From the NCBI RefSeq assembly GCF_000510725.1, contig NZ_KI783312.1, positions 73,266-137,265 on the forward strand: a stretch of 64,000 nucleotides of DNA. The letters are read 5' to 3'. Positions 37,091 to 45,896 of this stretch are shown here, piece by piece. Within the stretch, counting starts at the first letter, position 1. Each line of letters begins with the position of its first letter. The notes beneath the pieces were generated by a model, which had not been told where the DNA came from, made no database searches, and saw only the letters and a list, made by a program, of their open reading frames with translations. This stretch comes from Pseudoxanthomonas sp. J31. Its GTDB lineage: Bacteria > Pseudomonadota > Gammaproteobacteria > Xanthomonadales > Xanthomonadaceae. The translations under genes and the position numbers were made by a program.

Positions 37091-37126
37091 TTGACACGGG
37101 CCACGTGTATTGTTGCATTGATACAC
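37091..37126 (+). promoter_or_regulatory. gntR promoter with palindromic operator
   Basis: TTGACA (37091-37096) with a 17-bp spacer to TGCATT (37114-37119). An inverted repeat GTGTAT (37105-37110) - 10 bp - ATACAC (37121-37126) brackets the -10, and the ATG follows directly. This is the layout expected for autorepression by a YtrA-type GntR protein. The -10 to ATG distance of seven bases leaves no room for a Shine-Dalgarno. Confidence 0.75.
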
Positions 37127-37519
37127 ATGGATGCCTCCTCGCTGCACATCAACCCGGGGCTGCCGGACCCGATCTACCGGCAGATCGCCGAGCAGATCCG
37201 GCGCCTCGCCAGCGCCGGCCACCTGCGCCCGGGCGATGCCCTGCCCTCCGTGCGCGAGGTCGCCGCGGTCCATGCCATCAACCCGATGACGGTCTCCCGC
37301 GCCTACAGCCAGCTCGAGGCCGAAGGCGTGCTGGAGCGCCTGCGCGGGAAGGGCATGGTCGTGGCCCACGGTGCCCGCCCCATCGGGAGCGTGGCCGCAC
37401 GCATGCAGCAGCTCGAGCCCGCCCTGCGCGAGGCCGCCCGCCACAGCCGAGAACTGGAACTCCCCGTCGACCGTGTGCTCGCGCGGTTGCGCCAACTCCT
37501 GGAAGAGGACGACGCATGA
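37127..37519 (+). CDS. GntR family regulator, YtrA subfamily
   Basis: A 130-residue repressor with an N-terminal winged helix-turn-helix (PIYRQIAEQIRRLASAGHL, LPSVREVAAVHAINPMTVSR, LEAEGVLERLRGKGMVV) and only a short C-terminal helical dimerisation tail. This is diagnostic of the YtrA subfamily, which controls the ABC transporter encoded next to it. Its stop overlaps the ABC ATPase start. An inverted repeat sits over its promoter. The mRNA is probably leaderless. The inducer is unknown; cell-wall-active compounds are common for this subfamily. Confidence 0.92.
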   Translation: MDASSLHINPGLPDPIYRQIAEQIRRLASAGHLRPGDALPSVREVAAVHAINPMTVSRAYSQLEAEGVLERLRGKGMVVAHGARPIGSVAARMQQLEPALREAARHSRELELPVDRVLARLRQLLEEDDA

Positions 37520-38418
37520 ATGCCCTGGCCGTGCCCGCACCCGTACTGGACACCGGAATGCCGCTCTCCGCGCGTGGCATCCACCTGGCCTATGGCTGCC
37601 ACGAGGTACTGCGCGGGATCGAACTGGACGTACCGCAGGGCGAGGTGCTGGCCCTGGTCGGCCGCAACGGCGCCGGCAAGAGCAGCCTGATCGGCTGCCT
37701 GCTGGGCCTGCTGCGGCCGCAGGCCGGCGAGGCGCGGGTGATGGGTGCCCCGGCGCTGGCCCTGGACGAGGTGCGCAAGGCGCGCCTGGGCTACGTGCCG
37801 CAGCAGCCGCAGGCGTTCTCGTGGATGAAGGTCGGGCAGCTGTTCGACTACCTGTCGCAGCTGTATCCGGACTGGGATCCGGCGCACGCCGCGGGCCTGT
37901 TGCGCCGCTGGGACATCGACCCGTCGCGGCCGATCGGCAAGCTCTCGCCCGGCCAGGCGCAGCGCCTGGCGATGGCGCGTGCCCTGGCCCCGCGCCCGTG
38001 GCTGCTGGTGCTGGAAGAGCCGGCCTCGGCGCTGGACCCGGGGGCGCGCCGCGAACTGCTGCGCGAGCTGGTGACCCAGGCCATGGACTCGGGCACCACG
38101 GTGCTGTTCTCCAGCCACATCGTCAGCGACCTGGAACGCGTCGCCTCGCGGGTGGCCTTCCTGCAGGAGGGCCGGCTGCTGCTCGACCGCGCCCTGGACG
38201 AGGTCAAGGACGAAGTCGTGCGCATCCACGTGCCGGCCGCCGCGGCCGCACGCGTGCCGGCCGCGCTCCCGGGCGAGCTGGTGCGCCGCCAGACCGCCGG
38301 CGGCGAGCTGCAGCTGGTCGTGGCCGGCCGCAAGGGCTGGCAGGACCTGCTGCTGGTGGAAGGCGTGCGCGTCGACCGCCTGGGCCTGGAAGACCTGTTC
38401 ATCGAGGTGGCCGGATGA
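37516..38418 (+). CDS. ABC transporter ATP-binding protein
   Basis: A 300-residue ATPase. Walker A is LVGRNGAGKSSL, the Q-loop YVPQQPQAFSW, the signature LSPGQAQRLAMA (LSGGQ altered to LSPGQ), Walker B WLLVLEEPASALDP (the usual Asp before the catalytic Glu is Glu), and the H-loop FSSHIVSD. Two non-canonical positions in motifs needed for hydrolysis are notable, though variants exist in YtrB-like subunits. The C-terminal 70 residues follow the Drr/Ytr pattern. Coupled by overlap to gntR upstream and the permease downstream. It probably exports a drug-like or lipid substrate. Confidence 0.9.
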   Translation: MNALAVPAPVLDTGMPLSARGIHLAYGCHEVLRGIELDVPQGEVLALVGRNGAGKSSLIGCLLGLLRPQAGEARVMGAPALALDEVRKARLGYVPQQPQAFSWMKVGQLFDYLSQLYPDWDPAHAAGLLRRWDIDPSRPIGKLSPGQAQRLAMARALAPRPWLLVLEEPASALDPGARRELLRELVTQAMDSGTTVLFSSHIVSDLERVASRVAFLQEGRLLLDRALDEVKDEVVRIHVPAAAAARVPAALPGELVRRQTAGGELQLVVAGRKGWQDLLLVEGVRVDRLGLEDLFIEVAG

Positions 38419-39081
38419 GCGCCGCCCCGATCACCCCCCGCACCGTCTTGCGCGTGCCCGGCCCGATGCGCAGCGCCGTGGCCACCGGCGGCTGGACCTG
38501 GGCCATCATCGCCGCGGCCAGCGCCATCGGCCTGGTGCTGGCGCTGCTGGGCGATCCCTCGCCCCGGGCGCTCCTGGTGCCCGTCATGCTGGCCGCGTGC
38601 CTGACCGCGTTCTGGTCGTTCCTGGCCGGCGGCCGCCTGGTCGCCCAGGCCGTGGCGGCGTCGCGGCTGCGCCTGCCGCACGCGCTGCGCCATGCGATCG
38701 CCACCGGCGTGGCCATGATGGCGCTGGCAGTGCTGCCGCCGGCCGCGGTGCTGGCGCTGGCAAGCGGCGGCGGCTTCGCGATGGCCGCGTCGATCCTGGC
38801 GATCGGCGTGGCGACCGGGTTGCTGTGGGCCAGCATGCCGCCGTGGGCGATGGGGCTGGACCCTGGTGGCGCTGCACAGCCACGCCGGCCGCTGGTCGGT
38901 CCTGGTGCTGTCGATCCTGCTGCTCCTCGGCGAGCCGGTCATGCTGGTGGCCAACGAGGTGGCCGGGCCGATCCGCTGGCTACCGCCGCTCTGCGCCGCC
39001 GCGCTGGTCGCCGGCCTGGTCCTGCAGGCGCTCGGCATCCGCCGCCTGCGCGCCCTGCCGCATCCCTGGCTGGGCAACTGA
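38415..39081 (+). pseudogene. ABC transporter permease, frameshifted
   Basis: The start overlaps the ATPase stop (MSAAPITPRTVLRVPGPM), and transmembrane segments follow (WAIIAAASAIGLVLALLG, LAACLTAFWSFLAGG, MMALAVLPPAAVLALASG). After WASMPPWAMGL the frame turns into Pro/Gly/Arg-rich nonsense. In the +1 frame the protein resumes with LVALHSHAGRWSVLVLSILL, two more helices and a stop at 39081. Dropping one base near 38860 (GGACC to GGCC) joins the halves into a 221-residue permease. It is therefore either a real single-base insertion, a sequencing error, or rare recoding. No slippery heptamer is evident at the junction. Confidence 0.85.
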
Positions 39082-39184
39082 ACCCGTCCGCGCGTGCCTG
39101 GCGGCGACGCCCGGCCCGCGACGGCGGCGGCCCGTATAATTGCCGGCTTCCTGCCCGACCCTGCGCCTCCCGGCGCCATCCCCC

Positions 39185-40789
39185 ATGTCCGATGTCCCAA
39201 CCGAAGCCGCGCGCCGGCGCACCTTCGCGATCATTTCGCACCCCGACGCCGGCAAGACCACGCTGACCGAAAAGCTGCTGCTGTTCGGGGGCGCGATCCA
39301 GATGGCCGGCTCGGTCAAGGGCCGCAAGGCCGCCCGCCACGCCACCTCCGACTGGATGGCGCTGGAGAAGGAGCGCGGCATCTCGGTGACCTCCTCGGTG
39401 ATGCAGTTCCCCTACGAGGGCCGCATCGTCAACCTGCTCGACACCCCCGGCCACGCCGACTTCGGCGAGGACACCTACCGCGTGCTCACCGCGGTGGACT
39501 CGGCGCTGATGGTGATCGACGTGGCCAAGGGCGTGGAGGAACGCACGATCAAGCTGATGGAGGTGTGCCGCCTGCGCGACACGCCGATCATGACCTTCGT
39601 CAACAAGCTCGACCGCGAGGGCAAGGACCCGATCGAGCTGCTCGACGAGATCGAGACCGTGCTGGGCATCAAGTGCGCGCCGGTGACCTGGCCGATCGGC
39701 ATGGGCCAGCGCCTGAAGGGCGTGGTCCACCTCGTCAGCGGCGAGGTCCACCTGTACGAGCCGGGCCGCAACTTCACCCGCCAGGACTCCACCATCTTCC
39801 CGTCGCTGGATGCACCGGGCCTGGAGGAGAAGATCGGCGCGGACATGCTCGCCAGCCTGCGCGAGGAGCTGGAGCTGGTGCAGGGCGCGGCCGATCCGTT
39901 CGACAAGGACAAGTACCTGCGCGGCGAACAGACCCCGGTGTTCTTCGGCTCGGGCGTGAACAACTTCGGCGTGCAGCCGCTGCTGGACTTCTTCGTCGAG
40001 CACGCGCCGCCGCCGCAGCCGCGCGCCACCACCGGCCGCGAGGTCGCCCCGCAGGAGGAGAAGCTGACCGGCTTCGTGTTCAAGATCCAGGCCAACATGG
40101 ACCCGCAGCACCGCGACCGCGTCGCGTTCATGCGCGTGTGCTCGGGCCGCTTCACCGCCGGCATGAAGGCCTTCCACGTGCGCAGCGGCAAGGAAGTGAA
40201 GCTGGCCAACGCCCTGACCTTCATGGCCTCCGACCGCGAGATCGCCGCCGAGGCCTGGCCGGGCGACGTGATCGGCATCCACAACCACGGCACCATCTCC
40301 ATCGGCGACACCTTCACCGAGGGCGAGGCGCTGTCGTTCACCGGCATCCCCAACTTCGCCCCGGAGCTGTTCCGCCGCGCGCGGCTGAAGGACCCGCTCA
40401 AGCTCAAGCAGCTGCAGAAGGGCCTGGCCCAGCTTTCCGAGGAAGGCGCGACCCAGTTCTTCCGTCCGCTGATGAGCAACGACCTGATCCTCGGCGCGGT
40501 CGGCGTGCTGCAGTTCGACGTGGTCGCCTACCGCCTCAAGGACGAGTACGGCGTGGACGCCAGCTTCGAGCAGGTCGGCGTGGCCACCGCGCGCTGGATC
40601 CAGTGCGACGACGCGAAGAAGCTGGAGGAGTTCCGCGAGAAGAACGCCATGAATCTGGCGATCGACGCGGCCGGCGAGCTGGTCTACCTGGCCCCGACCC
40701 GGGTCAACCTGCAGCTGGCGCAGGAACGCGCGCCCTCGGTGCGCTTCCTGGCCACCCGCGAGCATGCGCACAGCGTGAGCGTGGACTGA
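39185..40789 (+). CDS. prfC: Peptide chain release factor 3
   Basis: GTPase that recycles RF1/RF2 from the ribosome after peptide release. The 534-residue protein has G1 [16 protein letters not shown]2 [14 protein letters not shown]3 [14 protein letters not shown] and G4 [13 protein letters not shown], followed by the RF3-specific domains II and III ([20 protein letters not shown] near the end). TATAAT at 39135-39140 is a good -10. I chose [12 protein letters not shown] over an upstream ATG that gives an improbable Pro-rich leader. Confidence 0.97.
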   Translation: MSDVPTEAARRRTFAIISHPDAGKTTLTEKLLLFGGAIQMAGSVKGRKAARHATSDWMALEKERGISVTSSVMQFPYEGRIVNLLDTPGHADFGEDTYRVLTAVDSALMVIDVAKGVEERTIKLMEVCRLRDTPIMTFVNKLDREGKDPIELLDEIETVLGIKCAPVTWPIGMGQRLKGVVHLVSGEVHLYEPGRNFTRQDSTIFPSLDAPGLEEKIGADMLASLREELELVQGAADPFDKDKYLRGEQTPVFFGSGVNNFGVQPLLDFFVEHAPPPQPRATTGREVAPQEEKLTGFVFKIQANMDPQHRDRVAFMRVCSGRFTAGMKAFHVRSGKEVKLANALTFMASDREIAAEAWPGDVIGIHNHGTISIGDTFTEGEALSFTGIPNFAPELFRRARLKDPLKLKQLQKGLAQLSEEGATQFFRPLMSNDLILGAVGVLQFDVVAYRLKDEYGVDASFEQVGVATARWIQCDDAKKLEEFREKNAMNLAIDAAGELVYLAPTRVNLQLAQERAPSVRFLATREHAHSVSVD

Positions 40790-40796
40790 CCACGGC

Positions 40797-40825
40797 AACG
40801 GCGGCCGGCCTTCCCGGCCGCCGTT
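40797..40825 (+). terminator. Terminator after prfC
   Basis: Perfect 12-bp stem AACGGCGGCCGG / CCGGCCGCCGTT with a CCTTC loop, seven bases after the prfC stop. Only a TT follows the stem, so termination may be partial. Confidence 0.75.
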
Positions 40826-40885
40826 CGATGGCGCGCCTTACCGTACGGGTGCAAAACGCGCTGCGTTTGCTATAACGTGCGCGCC

Positions 40886-41572
40886 ATGCCGGTCGCCCCT
40901 TCGCCTGCGCCAGACTCCAACCAGGACGCGACGTCGCTGCGCGACGAGATCGCCAATGCGCTGACCCACGGGCTCGGCGCCGCCGCGGCCCTGGCCGCCG
41001 GCGCGGTGCTGATCACGCTGGCGGCAATCTACGGCGACGGCTGGCAGCTGGCCAGCGCGATCGTGTTCGGGTTGGCGCTGCTGCTGCTGTACACCGCCTC
41101 CACCCTCTACCACGCGATCCAGCACCCGGTGGCCAAGGGCCGGCTGAAGGTGTTCGACCACTGCGCGATCTACCTGCTGATTGCCGGCACCTACACGCCC
41201 TTCACCCTGATCGGGCTGCGCGGCCCGTGGGGCTGGAGCCTGTTCGCCGCGATCTGGACCCTGGCCGTGGCCGGGGTGGTGTTCAAGCTGTTCTTCACCG
41301 GCCGCTTCAAGCGCCTGTCCACCGCGATCTACATCGCCATGGGCTGGCTGGTGGTCGTGGCGGCCAAGCCGATGCTGTCCTCGCTCGACGGCTGGACCCT
41401 GGGCTGGCTGCTGGGCGGCGGCGTCGCCTACACCCTGGGCACGGTCTTCTACCACCGCGAGTCGATCCCCTACTCGCATGCGATCTGGCACCTGTTCGTG
41501 ATCGCCGGCAGCGTCTGCCACTTCGTCGCCGTCAGCGCCCAGGTGCTGTCGCCGCGCCTGCACGCGCTCTGA
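40886..41572 (+). CDS. trhA: Hemolysin III family (TrhA/YqfA) membrane protein
   Basis: A 228-residue seven-helix membrane protein of the PAQR-like hemolysin III family, implicated in membrane energetics and lipid homeostasis rather than true haemolysis. Motifs: EIANALTHGLGAAAAL, ASTLYHAIQHP, FDHCAIYLLIAGTYTPF, the metal-binding H-D-H pattern, and SHAIWHLFVIAGSVCHFVAV at the C-terminus. TATAAC ends nine bases before the ATG. A GTG immediately after TATAAC is an alternative start. Confidence 0.92.
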   Translation: MPVAPSPAPDSNQDATSLRDEIANALTHGLGAAAALAAGAVLITLAAIYGDGWQLASAIVFGLALLLLYTASTLYHAIQHPVAKGRLKVFDHCAIYLLIAGTYTPFTLIGLRGPWGWSLFAAIWTLAVAGVVFKLFFTGRFKRLSTAIYIAMGWLVVVAAKPMLSSLDGWTLGWLLGGGVAYTLGTVFYHRESIPYSHAIWHLFVIAGSVCHFVAVSAQVLSPRLHAL

Positions 41573-41630
41573 GGTCCCGCGCGGCCCCCGCGTTCGCGTG
41601 CCGTGCACGGCGCGCGCCGATACTGGCCGC

Positions 41631-43601
41631 ATGGAACGCGCGCCTCCCCCACCGTCGCGCTTCGCCCGCCTGCGCCGCTGGCGGCCCTCGCGCACGGCCG
41701 GCTACGTGCTGGGCGCGCTGGCACTGGCATTGCTGGTGCTGGTGCTGCTGTTCGACTGGAACTGGTTCAAGCGCCCGCTCGAGCGCGCGGTGGGCGCGGC
41801 GACCGGACGCGAGTTCCGCATCGGCGGCGACCTGGACGTGGACCTGGGCCGCACCATCACCGTTTCCGCCGACCGGCTGAGCCTGTCCAACGCGGCCTGG
41901 TCCAAGCAGCCGCGCATGGCCGCGGCCGAACGGGTGGAAGTCGACATCGCGCCCTGGCCGCTGCTGGCGCTGCGCCTGCGGATGAAGGAGATCCGGGCGG
42001 TGCGCCCGGACATCCTGCTGGAAACGGATCCGGACGGCGAAGGCGGCAACTGGGAGCTCGGCGACGGCGACGACGAACCCGATCCGGATCCGCGCTGGCG
42101 GCTGGAGCGGCTGTGGATCGAGGACGGCCGCCTGCGCTTTGCCGACGCGGCCGCGCGCACGGACATCGACATCACCCTGGACAGCGTTGAAGGCGGCGAC
42201 CGCGGCCAGGCGCCGGTCGCGGTCGCCGGCAAGGGCCACTGGCGCGGCGCCGCGTTCCGGCTGCAGGGCCAGGCCGCCTCGCCGCTGGAACTGGCCGACA
42301 GCGACACCCCCTACCGGATCGACCTGGACGCCCGCGCCGGCCGCACCCGGGCCAGTGCCAGCGGCACGCTCACCAACCCGTTCCGCTTCCGTACGTTCGA
42401 CCTGCGCATGAAGCTCTCCGGCGCCGACCTGGAGGAACTGTACCCGCTGCTGGGCCTGGCCCTGCCGCCCTCGCCGCCGTACGCACTGGACGGTCGCCTG
42501 CGCCGCGACGGCGAGCTGTGGCGCTACGAGGGCTTCAAGGGCACGGTAGGCGACAGCGACCTGTCCGGCGACGTGCGGATCGACGCCTCCGGCGAGCGCC
42601 CGCTGTTCACCGCGCAGCTGCTCTCGCGCAAGCTTGATTTCGACGACCTGGCCGGCTTCCTCGGCGCGCCGCCGTCCGCGGGCGGCGACGAGACCGCCAA
42701 CCCCGAGCAGGCGGCCGAAGCCGCACGCCGCGCCGCCAGCCCGCGCCTGTTCCCCGACAAGCCCTACGACCTGGCCAAGCTCAACGCCATGGACGCGGAC
42801 GTGCGCTGGCGCGCGCAGGCAATCCACGCCCCCAGCCTGCCGATGATCGAGGACATGGACGCGCACCTGGTGCTGCAGGGCGGCCTGTTGCGGCTGCAGC
42901 CGCTGGATTTCGGCGTGGCCGGCGGCAAGGTGCGCGCGGACATCCGCATGGACGCGCGCAAGGCACCGATCCGCACCCGCCTCCAGACCAGCCTGCGCGG
43001 GCTGGAACTGCCGAAGCTGTTCGCCAATGCCGAACTGGCGCAAGGCACGGCCGGGCGCATCGGCGGCGAGGTGCGGCTGGCCGGCGCCGGCAACTCGGTG
43101 GCTGCGCTGCTGGCGCAAGCGGACGGCGACGTCGCCGTGGGCATGGGCCGCGGCCGGGTCAGCAACCTGGTGATGGAACTGGCCGGGCTGGACATCGCCG
43201 AATCGCTTAAGTTCCTGCTCACCGACGACCGCCAGGTGCCGATCCGCTGCGCCTTCGCCGACTTCGCCGTGGACGACGGGCTGATGACCTCGCGCGCGCT
43301 GGCGTTCGACAGCACCGACACGATCATCGTCGGCGAGGGCACGATCAGCCTGAAGGACGAAAGCCTGGACCTGCTGCTGCGCCCGCGCCCCAAGGACCGC
43401 AGCATCCTCAGCCTGCGCTCGCCGCTGCGGCTGGGCGGCACGCTCAAGGATCCCTCCTTCCGCCCGGACATGAAGGCGCTGGGCGTGCGCGGCGCGATCG
43501 CCCTGGCGCTGGGCAGCATCACCCCGCCGGCCGCGCTGCTGGCGACCTTCGAGACCGGCCCGGGCGAGGACAGCGACTGCGGCGGCAAGTACGCGCGCTG
43601 A
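41631..43601 (+). CDS. AsmA family protein
   Basis: A 656-residue inner-membrane-anchored periplasmic protein of the AsmA/TamB-like repeating beta-groove family, involved in phospholipid transport to the outer membrane. It has an N-terminal basic segment and one transmembrane helix (VLGALALALLVLVLLFDW), then the AsmA N-domain (GREFRIGGDLDVDLGRTI, RVEVDIAPWPLL), a long beta-rich region, and the C-terminal AsmA_2 block (FADFAVDDGLMTSRALAFD, LRSPLRLGGTLKDPSFRPD). Not adjacent to other transport genes. GATACT ends six bases before the ATG. Confidence 0.93.
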   Translation: MERAPPPPSRFARLRRWRPSRTAGYVLGALALALLVLVLLFDWNWFKRPLERAVGAATGREFRIGGDLDVDLGRTITVSADRLSLSNAAWSKQPRMAAAERVEVDIAPWPLLALRLRMKEIRAVRPDILLETDPDGEGGNWELGDGDDEPDPDPRWRLERLWIEDGRLRFADAAARTDIDITLDSVEGGDRGQAPVAVAGKGHWRGAAFRLQGQAASPLELADSDTPYRIDLDARAGRTRASASGTLTNPFRFRTFDLRMKLSGADLEELYPLLGLALPPSPPYALDGRLRRDGELWRYEGFKGTVGDSDLSGDVRIDASGERPLFTAQLLSRKLDFDDLAGFLGAPPSAGGDETANPEQAAEAARRAASPRLFPDKPYDLAKLNAMDADVRWRAQAIHAPSLPMIEDMDAHLVLQGGLLRLQPLDFGVAGGKVRADIRMDARKAPIRTRLQTSLRGLELPKLFANAELAQGTAGRIGGEVRLAGAGNSVAALLAQADGDVAVGMGRGRVSNLVMELAGLDIAESLKFLLTDDRQVPIRCAFADFAVDDGLMTSRALAFDSTDTIIVGEGTISLKDESLDLLLRPRPKDRSILSLRSPLRLGGTLKDPSFRPDMKALGVRGAIALALGSITPPAALLATFETGPGEDSDCGGKYAR

Positions 43602-43611
43602 AGCCGCGCGC

Positions 43612-44040
43612 TCAGCCTGCGATGTAGCGCTGCAGCTGCTCCAGTTCGACCTGCTGGTCGGCGATCACCGCCTTGACCAGGTCGCCGATCGAGATCACCC
43701 CGGTCACCCGGCCCTGCTCGACCACCGGCAGATGGCGGATGCGGCGCTCGGTAACCAGCTGCATGCAGGCCGGCACCGGGGTGTCGGGCCTGACCGTGAC
43801 CACGTCGCCGGTCATGATCGCGCTGACCGGGGTATCGGCCGAGGAACGGCCCTGCAGCACGATCTTGCGCGCGTAGTCGCGCTCGGAAAGGATCCCGGCC
43901 AGCTCGTCGCCACGCATCACCAGCACCGCGCCGATCGACTTCTCCGCCATCAGCCGCACCGCCTCGATCACCGGCGCGTCGGGGGTTACGGCGAATACCT
44001 CAGCCGGCTTCTCCGCCAGCAGTTGACGTACCGTGCGCAT
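43612..44040 (-). CDS. CBS-domain protein
   Basis: A 142-residue protein made of two CBS motifs (VIEAVRLMAEKSIGAVLVM and PACMQLVTERRIRHLPVVE), with GILSERDYARKIVLQGRSS between. CBS pairs bind adenosyl nucleotides and act as energy or redox sensors. This is the stand-alone type (similar to YrbH/SimC-like HPP-CBS proteins). It overlaps the 3' end of the upstream glycosyltransferase by 41 bases, so the two are probably coupled in translation. The target is unknown. Confidence 0.93.
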   Translation of the reverse strand: MRTVRQLLAEKPAEVFAVTPDAPVIEAVRLMAEKSIGAVLVMRGDELAGILSERDYARKIVLQGRSSADTPVSAIMTGDVVTVRPDTPVPACMQLVTERRIRHLPVVEQGRVTGVISIGDLVKAVIADQQVELEQLQRYIAG

Positions 44041-45025
44041 GGGCGCCTCCGTCCGCGGACTGTGGGGCCGAGGATACTCCCGCCGGCGCGTGCCAGGCGT
44101 CGACCAGGTACAGCGGCCGTTGCTTGGCCTCCTCGTACAGCCGGCCCAGGTACTCGCCGATGGTGCCCAGCGCGATCAGCTGCACGCCGCCGAGGAACAG
44201 GATCACCACCATCATCGTCGGCCAGCCGGCCACCCGGTCGCCCCACACCAGGGTCTTGAACACCACCACGATCCCGGCGAAGAACGCCACCAGCGCGGTG
44301 AGCAGGCCCAGGTAGGTGGCGATCCGCAGCGGCGCGGTGGAGAAGCTGGTGATGCCTTCCAGGGCGAAGTTCCACAGCCGCCACAGCCCGAACTTGCTGC
44401 GCCCGGCCACGCGCGCGCCGCGCCGGTACGGCAGGGCCACGCGGCGATAGCCGACCCAGCCGAACAGCCCCTTCATGAAGCGGTGGCGTTCGCGCAGCTG
44501 GCGCAGCGCGGCCAGCACGCGCGGCGACAGCAGGCGATAGTCGCCGGTGTCGGCCGGCACCGGGGTGTGCGACAGGCGCCCGATCACGCGGTAGAACGCG
44601 GCGGCGGTGCCGCGCCGCAGCCAGCTGTCGCCCTCGCGCGCGACCCGGGTGCCGTAGACGTCGTCGTAGCCCTCGCGCCAGCGCGCGACGAACTCGGGGA
44701 TCAGCTCCGGCGGATCCTGGCCGTCGGCGTCGAGGATCATGGCCGCGCCCTCGGTGACCTGGTCCAGCCCGGCGGTCAGCGCGATCTCCTTGCCGAAGTT
44801 GCGCGACAGCCGCAGCAGCGCCACCTCCGGGTCGGCGGCGGCGATCTCCTGCAGCCGCTGCCAGGTGGCGTCGCGGCTGCCGTCGTCCACGTACAGGATG
44901 CGGCTGGCCACGCCCTCCAGCCCGTCCAGGGCACGGCGGATGCGCGGGTGCAGCAACGGCAGCGAGTCGGCTTCGTTGAAGCACGCCACCACCACGGTCA
45001 ACAGGTCATGCCGCTGGTTGTCCAT
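44000..45025 (-). CDS. Family 2 glycosyltransferase (DPM1/ArnC-like)
   Basis: A 341-residue polyprenyl-phosphate sugar transferase: N-terminal GT-A domain with VVVACFNEADSLPLLHP, ILYVDDGSRD, the metal-binding DADGQDPPELI, RNFGKEIALTAGLD and the acceptor-loop DTGDYRLLSPRV, then two transmembrane helices (ATYLGLLTALVAFFAGIVVV and MMVVILFLGGVQLIALG). Such enzymes attach sugars to undecaprenyl phosphate for flipping across the inner membrane. The last 30 residues are Ala/Gly/His-rich and read through the start of the CBS gene, so part of the tail may be dispensable. Confidence 0.9.
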   Translation of the reverse strand: MDNQRHDLLTVVVACFNEADSLPLLHPRIRRALDGLEGVASRILYVDDGSRDATWQRLQEIAAADPEVALLRLSRNFGKEIALTAGLDQVTEGAAMILDADGQDPPELIPEFVARWREGYDDVYGTRVAREGDSWLRRGTAAAFYRVIGRLSHTPVPADTGDYRLLSPRVLAALRQLRERHRFMKGLFGWVGYRRVALPYRRGARVAGRSKFGLWRLWNFALEGITSFSTAPLRIATYLGLLTALVAFFAGIVVVFKTLVWGDRVAGWPTMMVVILFLGGVQLIALGTIGEYLGRLYEEAKQRPLYLVDAWHAPAGVSSAPQSADGGAHAHGTSTAGGEAG

Positions 45026-45057
45026 CCTGCCCATCGTACAGGCCCGCGCGGCGTGGC

Positions 45058-45858
45058 TCAGTCCAGCCGTTCCAGGTAGGCGGGGCCGCCGAGCTGGCGC
45101 ACCTGGCGCTGGATCCACGCCGCGCGCCGCTGCACGTAGGGGCCGGGGCGCACGGCGTTGTAGCGGCGCGGCGAGGGCAGCACCGCGGCCAGGCGCGCGC
45201 ACTCGCCTGGCGACAGGCGCGAGGCGTCCTTGCGCCAGTAGCTGCGCGCGGCGGCCTGGGCGCCGTAGATGCCATCGCCGAACTCGGCGATGTTGACGTA
45301 GACCTCCAGGATCCGGCGCTTGGGCCACAGCGCCTCGATCAGCACCGTGTACCAGGCCTCCAGGCCCTTGCGCACCCAGCTGCGGCCCTGCCACAGGAAC
45401 AGGTTCTTGGCCACCTGCTGGCTGATGGTGCTGGCGCCGCGCACCCGGCGGCCGCGCGCGTTGTTCTCCATCGCCTTCTCGATCGCGTCCAGGTCGAAGC
45501 CCCGGTGGCGGGCGAAGTTCTGGTCCTCGGCCGCGATCACCGACATCGGCAGCGCCGGGGCGATGTGCTCCAGGTCGCGCCAGTCGTAGGCCACCCGGAA
45601 GTCCCGTTCGCCCGCGCGCCAGGCCTCGGCCTGGCGGGCCAGCATGAAGGCCGAGGCCGGCGGGTCGATGAAGCGCAGCAGCGCCACCTGGGCCGTGGTC
45701 GCGGCCACGAACAGCACCGGCAGCCACAGCAGCACGCGCAGCCAGCGACGGCGCCTGCGGCGGGGCGGATTGGAGGCGGGCTCGGCGATGGCGGCGGTTC
45801 CGGTGACGCGGTGGATGCGCGGCGCGATGGTAGCGGCTCCGGCGTGAGCGTCCAGCAC
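45058..45858 (-). CDS. mtgA: Monofunctional peptidoglycan transglycosylase
   Basis: Polymerises lipid II glycan strands without a transpeptidase domain (GT51). The 266-residue protein has one N-terminal transmembrane helix ([21 protein letters not shown]) after an Arg-rich cytoplasmic stretch, then the GT51 core: [17 protein letters not shown] (catalytic Glu), [36 protein letters not shown] and [11 protein letters not shown]. The GTG start is the only plausible initiator upstream of the membrane helix. It sits 32 bp upstream of the glycosyltransferase on the same strand. Confidence 0.94.
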   Translation of the reverse strand: MLDAHAGAATIAPRIHRVTGTAAIAEPASNPPRRRRRRWLRVLLWLPVLFVAATTAQVALLRFIDPPASAFMLARQAEAWRAGERDFRVAYDWRDLEHIAPALPMSVIAAEDQNFARHRGFDLDAIEKAMENNARGRRVRGASTISQQVAKNLFLWQGRSWVRKGLEAWYTVLIEALWPKRRILEVYVNIAEFGDGIYGAQAAARSYWRKDASRLSPGECARLAAVLPSPRRYNAVRPGPYVQRRAAWIQRQVRQLGGPAYLERLD

Positions 45859-45861
45859 CGC

Positions 45862-45890
45862 TTGGAAACCGCGGCCGCCGGCCGCATTGT
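45862..45890 (+). promoter_or_regulatory. Promoter of hslO
   Basis: TTGGAA (45862-45867), 17-bp spacer, CATTGT (45885-45890). The -10 ends six bases before the hslO ATG, implying a leaderless or nearly leaderless transcript. No obvious heat-shock sigma-32 box was recognised. Confidence 0.5.
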
Positions 45891-45896
45891 GTGGCG

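Noticed and set aside
38853-38871. Programmed +1 frameshift in the ABC permease
   Set aside because: Not accepted as a first explanation: no slippery sequence, stop codon context or internal Shine-Dalgarno is visible at the junction. An indel or read error is simpler.
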